DNA of 64,000 bases from Desulfobacula sp. (GTDB lineage Bacteria > Desulfobacterota > Desulfobacteria > Desulfobacterales > Desulfobacteraceae): the NCBI GenBank assembly GCA_023701135.1, contig JAMPXP010000006.1, forward strand, positions 124,001 to 188,000, read 5' to 3'. The notes beneath the pieces were generated by a model. The model made no database searches. It was not told the origin of the DNA and saw only the letters and a list, made by a program, of their open reading frames with translations. Shown in pieces: positions 18,721 to 27,242 of this stretch (its first letter is position 1; the number at the start of each line of letters is the position of its first letter). A program made the translations under genes and the position numbers.

Positions 18721-19014
18721 ATGATGACCGGCATGAAAGGGATCAACAGGATCAGCTTAAAAACGGAGCCGCTTCCGGAAAAAATCAGCCGCCGGAACCC
18801 TGAATTTGCTGAGCGGGTAAAGGCTGCCGTCCTGGATGTGAATGAAAAACAGCACATAGCAGATGATTCCATTGAAAAAGTCATTAAGGGTGAAATGGAA
18901 ATTCATGAAGGCATGATGAATATCGGCAAGGCTGAAACCTCCTTGAAAATTCTGGCCCAGGTCAGAAACAAAGTCATGGCGGCCTATAATGAAGTCATGA
19001 GAATGCAGATATAA
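18721..19014 (+). CDS. fliE: flagellar MS ring-rod adaptor FliE
   Basis: This 97-residue protein joins the MS ring (FliF) to the rod. The C-terminal half has the FliE signature: EIHEGMMNIGKAETSLKILA followed by QVRNKVMAAYNEVMRMQI. AGGAGG lies 6-11 bases before the first of two ATG codons (18721, 18724). It sits between flgC and fliF, as in most flagellar clusters. Confidence 0.95.
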   Translation: MMTGMKGINRISLKTEPLPEKISRRNPEFAERVKAAVLDVNEKQHIADDSIEKVIKGEMEIHEGMMNIGKAETSLKILAQVRNKVMAAYNEVMRMQI

Positions 19015-19049
19015 TGCCGGCGAGTATAAAATGGGAGAGATAACCGTTT

Positions 19050-20756
19050 ATGAATCCTGTTATTGAGAAAATCCTTACGACCCTGCGGGAAATGCCCCTA
19101 TCCCGAAAGATTGCCCTGGGGATTCTTATCATGGCCCTTGTCGCCGGATTCACCACCATGTTTATCTGGGCCAATAAAACAGAGTTCAGGGTTGCTTTCA
19201 GCGGACTCACAAAGGAAGACGCCGCCCTTGTGGTTGAAAAACTCAAGGAATCCAATACCCCTTACCGGCTTACCGGCGACGGGACAACGATTATGGTGCC
19301 GGAGGCTGTGGTATATGATGTCAGGCTGTCAACGGCAAGAGACGGTATTCCCAAAGGCGGTCATGTCGGTTTTGAAATTTTTGATAAGACGGAGTTCGGA
19401 ACCACGGATTTTGTTCAGAATATCAATAAAACAAGAGCGATTCAGGGAGAGCTGGCAAGGACCATAACCGCCTTTGATGAAGTGAAGACGGCCCGGGTCA
19501 TGATTGTCATGCCCAAAGACTCCGTCTTTGTTGAAGAGGTTAAAAAGCCGTCTGCATCCATATTACTGGAATTGAACTCCGATCTTGACAAGGAAAAGGT
19601 GACGGCCATTGCCCATCTGGTGGCCAGTGCCATTCAGGATTTGACACCCAAAGACGTGACCATTGTTGATACGGCGGGCAGGATTCTTTTTGAAGGAAAA
19701 TCAGAAGAAGAGGAAGCAAAAATAAAGGCCGAGAATCTTGCGGATGCCCAGTATCAGCATAAAATCAGGTTTGAGGAAAATCTGACCAAAAGAATTCAGA
19801 CCATGCTGGAAAGAATTGTGGGACAAGACAAGGCCATTGTGCGGGTAACTTCGGAAATGGACTTTTCCGAAGATGATATGAATGAGGAGATTTTTGATCC
19901 CTTTGAAAGGGGAGGCGAATTTGTCCGCAGCCGGAAAAACAGGGCTGAAAAAGTTGTCGGGCTATCCGAGGAAGTTCCGATTCCATCCACGGTGAACCCC
20001 ATTGTGGGAGATGAAAACCTTCAGGGAAAACAGAACAAGGAGCTGGCCAATAAGAGCGATGATACCTTTAATTATGAAATCAGCAAAAGGGTCAGGGAGG
20101 TTAGAAAACCCATGGCCGTTCTTACCCGTCTTTCCGTGGCAGCCGTTGTAGATGGGAAATATGAGATCAAAGCAGATGAAACCGGAAACCAGGGAAAGAC
20201 CTATGTTCCTAGATCCGCCGAAGAAATGAAGCAGTTTCAGGACATTGTCGTCAAAGCCATGGGATACAATGAAGAAAGAAGCGACCAGGTATCTGTGGAA
20301 TGTTTTCCTTTTGCGTCCATTTCTGAAATTGAGGCCGAACCCGGGCTTAAGGGGCTGGAAAAGATTCAGGAACAATACGGAAGGCTGATTGCCAATCTTT
20401 TGATTGTTGTTGCCTTATTCCTTCTGGTCATACGCCCCATTGTCAAGACCGTCAAGGAAATCAAGACCACCATGGAAAGGGAAGCGCTTCCGTCTCCTGA
20501 GGACCTGGCCCTGCTGGAAGATGAGAAAAAACCGCCGGCATTTATTGAAATGGATGCCAAACAGCAGAAAGAATACCTTGAAATGATGACGGAAGATCAA
20601 AGGGAAGAATTCTTGAAGAAAATGAATCCAGAGGAAAAGGTGTCTTATCTGATGAATATGCCGGTAAATGAAAAAGCAAAATATTATGCTGAAAAAGACC
20701 TTCTCAAAACGGTGAATATTCTGAAAGGCTGGATCAGTGAAGGAGAGGAGAAATAG
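19050..20756 (+). CDS. fliF: flagellar MS-ring protein FliF
   Basis: The 568-residue inner-membrane ring protein has two membrane segments: IALGILIMALVAGFTTMFIW near residue 20 and LIANLLIVVALFLLVI near residue 450. Between them are the periplasmic ring-building domains, including FSGLTKEDAA and ARVMIVMPKDSVFVEE. The cytoplasmic tail (about 475-568) binds FliG. Length is typical. The stop is followed by fliG with a 2-base gap. Confidence 0.96.
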   Translation: MNPVIEKILTTLREMPLSRKIALGILIMALVAGFTTMFIWANKTEFRVAFSGLTKEDAALVVEKLKESNTPYRLTGDGTTIMVPEAVVYDVRLSTARDGIPKGGHVGFEIFDKTEFGTTDFVQNINKTRAIQGELARTITAFDEVKTARVMIVMPKDSVFVEEVKKPSASILLELNSDLDKEKVTAIAHLVASAIQDLTPKDVTIVDTAGRILFEGKSEEEEAKIKAENLADAQYQHKIRFEENLTKRIQTMLERIVGQDKAIVRVTSEMDFSEDDMNEEIFDPFERGGEFVRSRKNRAEKVVGLSEEVPIPSTVNPIVGDENLQGKQNKELANKSDDTFNYEISKRVREVRKPMAVLTRLSVAAVVDGKYEIKADETGNQGKTYVPRSAEEMKQFQDIVVKAMGYNEERSDQVSVECFPFASISEIEAEPGLKGLEKIQEQYGRLIANLLIVVALFLLVIRPIVKTVKEIKTTMEREALPSPEDLALLEDEKKPPAFIEMDAKQQKEYLEMMTEDQREEFLKKMNPEEKVSYLMNMPVNEKAKYYAEKDLLKTVNILKGWISEGEEK

Positions 20757-20758
20757 TC

Positions 20759-21772
20759 ATGGCCGATGTTCTGGACCCTTCCAATATCCCCGGACCCAAA
20801 AAAGCCGCCATCTTTCTCATGTCCATGGGAGAAGCATATACCACCAAGGCATTTGAAAAAATGAATGAAAAGGAAATTTCCGATCTTGCCTATGAAATGT
20901 CATCCATTGATCACATTACCCCGGAGATAATGAAGGCGGTTTCCCTTGAATTTGTTGAAAAATTTGAGGGTGAGTCAAAAATGATCATTGAAAATGAATC
21001 CTTTATCAGAAATGTGGTCAAGAATACGTTGAAAGACAAACAAGCCAATGCCATTCTCCAGGATCTTGAAAAGAAAAAACAGGATAAACCCTTTATCTGG
21101 AGCAGGAATGTCAACGTGGGAACCCTTGCCGGTTATGTGGTCGGAGAACATCCCCAGACCATTGCCATGATTCTTGCCCACATGCCGGCTGAAATTTCAT
21201 CGGAGCTGCTGATCGCCATGCCCACGGAATTAAAAGGGGATATTGCCATGAGAATTGCAAAATTGGGGCAGATTTCCGAAGATGTGGTCAGGGATGTAGA
21301 CAAGGCGTTGAAGCTGGAGCTTTCCGGGGCCGTGGGGCCTGGAGGGAAAGCCGGCGGGCTTCAGGTCCTGGTGGATATTATCAATGGCGTGGACAAGGCC
21401 ACGGAAGATGCTGTCATGGCCCATGTTGAAGAAGACAACCCGGAAATGGCCAATGATATCCGTAACCTGATGTTTGTGTTTGAAGACCTTACCGGTATTG
21501 ATGATACGGCCATGAGAGAGGTGTTGAAGAAGGTTGAAGGCCAGCAGCTCACCTATGCGTTGAAGACGGCCACCGATGAAATGAAGGATAAGATCTTCTC
21601 CAATCTTTCCCAGAGAGCCGGTGAAATGCTTAAGGATGACCTTGATGCCTTGGGTCCTGTCCGCCTGACCGAAGTTGAGGAGGCCCAACAGGCTATTGTT
21701 CGGGCAGCCAAAGAGCTTGAGGCCGATGGAACGATAACCCTTGGAAAAGGAAAAGATGATGTCCTTGTCTAA
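20759..21772 (+). CDS. fliG: flagellar rotor/switch protein FliG
   Basis: The 337-residue rotor protein that contacts the stator has an N-terminal FliF-binding domain (PKKAAIFLMSMGEAYTTKAF), the middle EHPQTIAMILAHMP motif that binds FliM, and a charged C-terminal torque helix region with SNLSQRAGEMLKDDLDALGP followed by RLTEVEEAQQAIV. All are typical. Its end overlaps the start of fliH by 17 bases. Confidence 0.97.
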   Translation: MADVLDPSNIPGPKKAAIFLMSMGEAYTTKAFEKMNEKEISDLAYEMSSIDHITPEIMKAVSLEFVEKFEGESKMIIENESFIRNVVKNTLKDKQANAILQDLEKKKQDKPFIWSRNVNVGTLAGYVVGEHPQTIAMILAHMPAEISSELLIAMPTELKGDIAMRIAKLGQISEDVVRDVDKALKLELSGAVGPGGKAGGLQVLVDIINGVDKATEDAVMAHVEEDNPEMANDIRNLMFVFEDLTGIDDTAMREVLKKVEGQQLTYALKTATDEMKDKIFSNLSQRAGEMLKDDLDALGPVRLTEVEEAQQAIVRAAKELEADGTITLGKGKDDVLV

Positions 21773-22730
21773 TGAAGAAGAGGGTTTCAAACCCATGGAT
21801 TTGAACTCTCTTGAGATCTTTAACAAAGAAATCATGAATAAAAATGAAGCGACAGAGCCGGACTTGTCCCGGTTCAAGCTCTTGTTCGAACCGCCGGCCT
21901 TTGAGGAAGTAGAACCTTACGCTTTTGAAGCGGTCTATCATGAAACACGGAAACGGGAAGAAATTGTTTTTAAACCCTTGATTGAACCCAGAAAAATAAA
22001 GGAAAAGAGTCCGGATAAAGAAAATGATGCTTTGGTTTCTGATACTGGGGCGTCTATGGATCAAGCATCTCAGGAGCCTGAAGAAACCCCTGAAGAAAAA
22101 GGCTACCGGGATGGGTTTGAAAAAGGGTTTGAAGAGGGAATGGCAAAGGGAAAACCAGAGGGGTATGAAAATGGATTTCAAAAAGGGGAAGCCGGTGGAT
22201 TTCAAAAAGGGGAGGCGGCAGGGGCGATAGAGGGGCAGAAAAAGGGATTTGAAGAGGGATACAAAGAAGGAGAAGCCAAAGGGGAAAAAGATGTCCGGCA
22301 AAAGGCCGCCGGAATGCTGGATACCCTTAAAGAGTCTTTGACCATGGCGGATCAGACCATTGATCTTTTGGTCGATAAATATGAGGCCAGGATTATTTCC
22401 CTGATCCAGCAGATTGCGAAAAAAGCAGTCATGGCCCATATTCAAATCAATGACGCCATTGTAAAACAGATGATACTGGAGTCCTTAAAAGCATTGGTCA
22501 ATCCTGAAGAAATCATCTTAAGCATATCTGAAGAAGATTATGAATACATTGAAATGATCAAGGATGAGTTTTTTGATGAGGTAGAATCCCTGAAAAGCAT
22601 TTCGGTAAAATCCGATCCGTCTGTTAACAAGGGGGGGTGCAGAATCGAAACCAGGACCGCATCCATTTCATCGGACCCGGAATCACGGCTGGAGGCCATT
22701 TTTCAAGCCATTCAAAAAGCGGGTATGTAG
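21756..22730 (+). CDS. fliH: flagellar export ATPase regulator FliH
   Basis: This 324-residue protein binds and restrains the export ATPase FliI and tethers it to the export gate. It has an acidic N-terminal part (1-110), then 16 uninterrupted four-residue units each starting with Gly (about residues 116-179), and a C-terminal V-type stator-like domain (about 190-324). The Gly repeats form the close-packed helix pair known for FliH. I prefer the ATG at 21756, with an AAAGGAAAAG ribosome site, over a TTG at 21741. It overlaps fliG and abuts fliI. Confidence 0.93.
   Translation: MMSLSNEEEGFKPMDLNSLEIFNKEIMNKNEATEPDLSRFKLLFEPPAFEEVEPYAFEAVYHETRKREEIVFKPLIEPRKIKEKSPDKENDALVSDTGASMDQASQEPEETPEEKGYRDGFEKGFEEGMAKGKPEGYENGFQKGEAGGFQKGEAAGAIEGQKKGFEEGYKEGEAKGEKDVRQKAAGMLDTLKESLTMADQTIDLLVDKYEARIISLIQQIAKKAVMAHIQINDAIVKQMILESLKALVNPEEIILSISEEDYEYIEMIKDEFFDEVESLKSISVKSDPSVNKGGCRIETRTASISSDPESRLEAIFQAIQKAGM
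22102..22293 (+). repeat. 16 tandem GxxxG tetrads in fliH
   Basis: The encoded protein has sixteen consecutive four-residue units each beginning with Gly (GYRD, GFEK, GFEE, GMAK and so on to GEKD). The DNA also repeats: a 24-base unit beginning GGATTTCAAAAAGGGGA occurs twice in tandem around 22171-22220. Such arrays form close GxxxG-packed helices in FliH. Confidence 0.85.
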
Positions 22731-24086
22731 ATGAGGTTTGATCTGCTTGAAAAAATAGAGTTTGAAAAATATGAAAAGGCCGTTGACCAGTGTGTCTTGA
22801 TGCATCCCGAGGGAAGGATTTCCCAGGTTATCGGACTGATTGCCGAAGGAGACAGCCTGGGGCTCGGCATCGGCAGCCTTTGCAGCATCCTGAACGATCA
22901 GGGAAAGGAAATTCAGGCTGAAGTGGTGGGGTTTAAAAAAGAAAAAGCCCTGTTCATGCCTTACGGGGACATCCGGGGAATCAGCTTGGGCAGCCGGATT
23001 ATTCCGCTTATGGCCACCCAGGAAATCGGCGTTTCAGATCAACTGCTGGGAAGAGTTGTCGACGGTATGGGAATCCCTATTGACGGGAAAGGCAATATCG
23101 AATACACAAAAACCTATAGCCTTTATGGAAAACCCATGGGCCCCATGGAGCGAAAACCGATCAAAGAAGCATTGGACGTGGGTGTTGCCGCCATCAACAG
23201 CATGATTACCCTGGGAAAGGGACAGCGGGTCGGCATTATGGCGGGGTCAGGGGTGGGAAAAAGCGTCCTCATGGGCATGATGACGAAACATACCAGTGCC
23301 GATGTGGTGGTGATCGGTCTCATCGGGGAGCGGGGCCGGGAGGTCAAGGATTTCATCAACGACACCCTGGGTGAAGAAGGGCTCAAAAGAGCGGTGGTGG
23401 TCGCGGCTACCTCTGATTCTCCCCCCCTGGTAAGGATACGGGGGGCTTATCTTGCCACCACCATTGCGGAATATTTCCGGGACCAGGGGAAAGATGTTCT
23501 CTTGATGGTGGATTCCATTACCCGGTTTGCCATGTCCTCCAGGGATGTGGGGCTTGCCGCCGGAGAACCGCCCACCTCCAGAGGCTATACCCCTTCTTTC
23601 TTTGTCCAGATTCCGATTCTTCTGGAGCGGGCCGGGAACATGGAAAACGGGGGATCCATTACAGGGATCTATACGGTTCTGGTGGAGGGGGATGATATGA
23701 ACGACCCGGTGGGCGATACGGTTCGATCCATTGTTGACGGCCACATTGTTCTGTCCCGGAACTTGGCCAATCAGGGCCATTATCCAGCCATTGATGTTTT
23801 GGCAAGCGTTTCAAGGGTTATGCGGGATGTGAGCCAAAAGGAACATGTGGTATTGAGGAACAAAGCCGTGAGTGTCATTTCCGCCTACAGAGGCGCGGAA
23901 GACATGATTACCATCGGCGCCTATATTGACGGGTCGGACCCTGATGTGGATGAGGCAAAAAAACTCATGCCCGGAATCACACAATTTTTAAGACAGGATA
24001 TGAACCGGCGGGTGGATATCCAGTCCAGCCTGGATGGGTTGAGGCAGGCGCTGGGGATTAAAAAACCGGATAAGCCGGGGAAATAG
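22731..24086 (+). CDS. fliI: flagellum-specific export ATPase FliI
   Basis: The 451-residue ATPase resembles the F1 beta subunit and powers release of export substrates from their chaperones. It has Walker A AGSGVGKSVLMG (about residues 170-180), GLIGERGREVKDF, Walker B VLLMVDSITRFAM, and EPPTSRGYTPSFF near residue 283. Length is standard. Its ATG directly follows the fliH stop with no spacer, implying coupled translation. Confidence 0.97.
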   Translation: MRFDLLEKIEFEKYEKAVDQCVLMHPEGRISQVIGLIAEGDSLGLGIGSLCSILNDQGKEIQAEVVGFKKEKALFMPYGDIRGISLGSRIIPLMATQEIGVSDQLLGRVVDGMGIPIDGKGNIEYTKTYSLYGKPMGPMERKPIKEALDVGVAAINSMITLGKGQRVGIMAGSGVGKSVLMGMMTKHTSADVVVIGLIGERGREVKDFINDTLGEEGLKRAVVVAATSDSPPLVRIRGAYLATTIAEYFRDQGKDVLLMVDSITRFAMSSRDVGLAAGEPPTSRGYTPSFFVQIPILLERAGNMENGGSITGIYTVLVEGDDMNDPVGDTVRSIVDGHIVLSRNLANQGHYPAIDVLASVSRVMRDVSQKEHVVLRNKAVSVISAYRGAEDMITIGAYIDGSDPDVDEAKKLMPGITQFLRQDMNRRVDIQSSLDGLRQALGIKKPDKPGK

Positions 24087-24095
24087 GCGGGATAA

Positions 24096-24557
24096 ATGAA
24101 ACGATTTGCCTTTAAGCTGCAGCCACTGCTCAATTACAGGGAATACCTGGAACGGATTGCAAAACAGAATACCGCCAAGGCCCAGATGGACATTGTCCTG
24201 TGCGAAAACCAGATCAAGAATTTAAAGCATACCCGGGATCAGCACCTGGAACGGATTGAGGCTGAGCTGGAACAGGGGACCAGCGCTGCTCAGTTCAGGC
24301 AGTCCCGGGATTATCTGGATGCCGTGGAAACTTTTATGGAACAGGAAAAATTTAGAAAGATAAAGCTATCCGGAATCCTGAAGGAAAAATTGCTGGTATT
24401 GAAAAAGAAGACCATTGATAAAAAAGTTATGGAAATTTACCGTGAACGGTTAAAAACCGAATATAACCAGATTATGCTTGCAGCAGAGCAAAAAGAGCTG
24501 GATGAAATTTCATCCTTAAAGACAGCAAGGAAAATATCCCATGAAGCATCTGAATAA
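24096..24557 (+). CDS. fliJ: flagellar export chaperone/stalk FliJ
   Basis: This 153-residue, all-helical, coiled-coil protein begins FAFKLQPLLNYREYLE, the usual FliJ opening (F-x-L-Q-x-L-L-x-R/Y). It is rich in Lys, Glu and Gln. FliJ acts as the central stalk of the FliH-FliI export ATPase. It is identified by the N-terminal motif, the coiled-coil nature and its position after fliI. The next gene overlaps its end by 17 bases. Confidence 0.9.
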   Translation: MKRFAFKLQPLLNYREYLERIAKQNTAKAQMDIVLCENQIKNLKHTRDQHLERIEAELEQGTSAAQFRQSRDYLDAVETFMEQEKFRKIKLSGILKEKLLVLKKKTIDKKVMEIYRERLKTEYNQIMLAAEQKELDEISSLKTARKISHEASE

Positions 24558-25224
24558 AAAATTCGTTTGTTTGGGCGCCTGCCTTATCCTGTCCCTTTGT
24601 TTCGGGACATGGATTGAAAAGGATGGTCTTCTGCCCATTCATGGGAAATCCGCCTTTGCCGAGGATAAGAAACCGGAACAAAAGAAAACCCCGGAAAAGA
24701 AGGAAGAACCTGCCGGAAAAAAAGAAAAAGCCGGCAGTGAAGCCGCCTCCGAGGACACCACGCCCCCCCCATGTCCGGAATGCCCGGAATGTCCGGACCC
24801 CGCCAAAGTGGTATTAAGGGGCCTGGAAGAAAAGAAAACCATGATTGATAAGCAGCAAAAAAGCATGGAACAGGAAAGAAAAGAACTGGATCTATTTAAA
24901 GAGCAGATTGACGAGAAAATTGAAAACCTGGCCGCCTTGAAAAAGCAGATCGAAGATGATCTCGCGCTTTTGGAACGGAAAAAAACACAGAAAGAATTGG
25001 GAAAAGAGGCTGAATATGAAGAAAAGATCGGAAGGCTGGTGAAAATGTATGCCGGCATGAAACCCAAAAATGCAGCTCAAATTGTCGATAAAATGGATCT
25101 CGAAGTCGCCCAGGAAATCTTCATGAGAATGCGGGAAGCATCCGCTTCAGAGATTTTAGCCTTTGTAGACAGTGAAAAAGCGGCAAAAATCAGCGAACGT
25201 CTTGCCTTTAAACGAAAGCAATAG
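24541..25224 (+). CDS. MotE-like periplasmic coiled-coil protein with MgtE-N-type C terminus
   Basis: The 227-residue protein has a short N-terminal membrane or signal segment (VCLGACLILSLCFGTWI), a Lys/Glu/Pro-rich linker, a Cys-Pro motif CPECPECPDP near residue 79, a long coiled coil (about 95-160) and a C-terminal helical domain, KMYAGMKPKNAAQIVDKMD onward. That domain resembles the MgtE N-terminal domain found in MotE-family stator chaperones. It closes the flgB-fliJ operon, a common position for this family. No stator genes are near. The symbol is withheld because function in this group is inferred. Confidence 0.75.
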   Translation: MKHLNKKFVCLGACLILSLCFGTWIEKDGLLPIHGKSAFAEDKKPEQKKTPEKKEEPAGKKEKAGSEAASEDTTPPPCPECPECPDPAKVVLRGLEEKKTMIDKQQKSMEQERKELDLFKEQIDEKIENLAALKKQIEDDLALLERKKTQKELGKEAEYEEKIGRLVKMYAGMKPKNAAQIVDKMDLEVAQEIFMRMREASASEILAFVDSEKAAKISERLAFKRKQ

Positions 25225-25265
25225 CTCGGGGAATCGTATTTTCTGCCTGCCTCCCCCCATCCGGT

Positions 25266-25306
25266 AATATTTTCCCATGACATCTCTTTTGTTGGGAAAT
25301 ATATTC
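25266..25306. repeat. imperfect inverted repeat between operons
   Basis: TTTCCCA pairs with TGGGAAA across a 15-base spacer, with more A/T pairing outside and one bulge. It lies after the MotE-like gene and upstream of the fliK sigma-54 promoter. No T-run follows, so it could be a weak terminator or an activator-binding site; I cannot tell which. Confidence 0.3.
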
Positions 25307-25394
25307 CAAAACCATCTTGAAATAACCGCTCATTATACCCCATCATATTTTTAACATACTGAATTAATATATCAATATTCTATTCATGGCCCAA

Positions 25395-25409
25395 TGGCAT
25401 GACTATTGC
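25395..25409 (+). promoter_or_regulatory. sigma-54 promoter before fliK
   Basis: TGGCATGACTATTGC fits the sigma-54 -24/-12 consensus at exact spacing. The predicted transcription start is near 25421, about 28 bases before the fliK start. It would drive fliK-flgD-flgE. Confidence 0.8.
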
Positions 25410-25448
25410 TGAGTTATCTGTCAACGAAAAGCAAAGGACAGGTATGAT

Positions 25449-27230
25449 ATGAATTTCATGTTTTCAGACATTGGCAGCTCATTTTTAGGGATGATCCACC
25501 AGGATATCCCAAAGGAGTTGTTGAATGCCAATAGTGCCGGGGCCCAAAAGCCGGTTTTTGCCACCCATCTCCAAAAGCAGGTTGAAAGGCTGGATTCTCT
25601 GGAGACTGCTTCCTCTTCAGATGCGGCTTCAGGTCTTGTTCAGGCAGGCCAGAATTCAAATTCAAGTATTGCTCCCCTTTTGGGAAATCTGGGTCAGAAA
25701 AAAGGAATCGAGTTTGTCTCCGCCTTAAAAGGAATTTTATTAAAGCTGTCAAAGGGGGATCTGAAAAATTTTTCCATTGATGCTGACGGCCTTGAAGCCG
25801 TAAAAAAAATGCTTTTAACCGCAGGATTCAAGGAAACCGATATCGATGGGGCTTTTTCCGGACTTTTAGAAAAGGCAAAAGCCGGAAAACTGACCCTGGA
25901 TCATTTGATGGGCAAATTATCCGGCCTTCCCCTTGAAGAAACGACCGAAGAAGAAGCTCAGACTGAAACCTTTCTTGAAATCTCGGCCCTTCCGTTTCTC
26001 GAATCCATTCTGACGTCCCTGGGAATTGAAAAAGAAGACATTCAGAACATCCTGGCTGAAGCAGACAAGGGTGAAAAAGGCATCAGCCTTGATGTCGTCA
26101 TCGAAAAGTTGAAAGGCCTTCAAAAGTATTCTTTTCAAACTCAGACCGCTTTTAAAACCCCTGAAACGGATCAGAATTATCAGCATCTGATGAAACAATT
26201 GGGAATGGAACAGGCTGAGGAAATCTCAGCCCCGCTTTCCTTGGCTGAATTTGTGGATGCGCTTGAAAACCTTCAAAAAAAAATGTCCCCGGAAGACAGC
26301 TTATCTAAGGGGCCCGGGGGCTCTGGAAATGCTGATCAGAAAAATCCAATATCGGTTTCTGAAAAAATGCCTGACCTTATGAATGCGCTGTTCAAGGGCC
26401 TTGAACAAGTAAAATCGCCGGAAAAATTGCCGGGGTTTGGATTTTCCTATGAACAAATCAAAAATGAATTTGAAAACCGGTTGCTTCTGCCCGATCAAAA
26501 GGGCTCTAACACCTCTGCCAACAGTCTTTTTTCAGTGAACAAGGACGTGGTGCCGGGGACTGACACAAAGCTGAAGGATCTGTATAAAAATCTTGAGGCC
26601 TTTCTCAGCCGGGAGGAAAACAGTGAGGTGGGACTTGAGAGTTTTCAAAAGGAAGCCGGAAAGGCATTGAAACAATCAAAAACAGAAAATACAAAAACCA
26701 TTGATCCCCTGCAGGGATTGGGTACCGATGCAAAGAGCATGGATACGCAATCCACGGCGAATGGATTGCGGGCCAAGCCCGCTTTAAAGGATCTGCCGGC
26801 CTATGTGACCCAACAGGTGAGCAAAAGCCTTGTCAAGGCCATCCATCAGGGTGAAAGCATTTTAAAGCTTCAGTTAAAACCGCCTGAGCTCGGACGCCTG
26901 GTGATGACCATAGACAATACGGGCAACAATATGAAAATCAATATCATCACCGACAACCAGGCCGCTAAAGAGATACTGATGTCCAATATCAACGATATCA
27001 GGGCAGCGCTTTCAAATTCCGGTGTGACCCTTGAACGGTTTGATGTGGATATGAACAGCAATTTTCAGCAGTCCATGGCCGATGCCAGGGACCAGGCAGG
27101 AAATTCAAGCAAACGTCAGCAAAGAAGAGAAAAGTTGGCGGCTGACTCAATAGCAGGCATAAGCGCTGATGATCCAACAGGGCTTCTGAGTTCTTTGGGC
27201 CCGGATGGGTCACTTCACTATGTTGCATAA
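25449..27230 (+). CDS. fliK: flagellar hook-length control protein FliK
   Basis: The 593-residue protein sets hook length and switches export specificity. The N-terminal about 450 residues are polar and variable. The C-terminal domain (about 465-560) has the FliK signature LKLQLKPPELGRLVMTI, followed by a strand with KINIITDN and NDIRAALSNSGVTLERFDV. It is followed 12 bases later by flgD and then by an unusually large flgE, so FliK here must measure a hook built of large subunits. Confidence 0.92.
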   Translation: MNFMFSDIGSSFLGMIHQDIPKELLNANSAGAQKPVFATHLQKQVERLDSLETASSSDAASGLVQAGQNSNSSIAPLLGNLGQKKGIEFVSALKGILLKLSKGDLKNFSIDADGLEAVKKMLLTAGFKETDIDGAFSGLLEKAKAGKLTLDHLMGKLSGLPLEETTEEEAQTETFLEISALPFLESILTSLGIEKEDIQNILAEADKGEKGISLDVVIEKLKGLQKYSFQTQTAFKTPETDQNYQHLMKQLGMEQAEEISAPLSLAEFVDALENLQKKMSPEDSLSKGPGGSGNADQKNPISVSEKMPDLMNALFKGLEQVKSPEKLPGFGFSYEQIKNEFENRLLLPDQKGSNTSANSLFSVNKDVVPGTDTKLKDLYKNLEAFLSREENSEVGLESFQKEAGKALKQSKTENTKTIDPLQGLGTDAKSMDTQSTANGLRAKPALKDLPAYVTQQVSKSLVKAIHQGESILKLQLKPPELGRLVMTIDNTGNNMKINIITDNQAAKEILMSNINDIRAALSNSGVTLERFDVDMNSNFQQSMADARDQAGNSSKRQQRREKLAADSIAGISADDPTGLLSSLGPDGSLHYVA

Positions 27231-27242
27231 AGGAAAACGATC

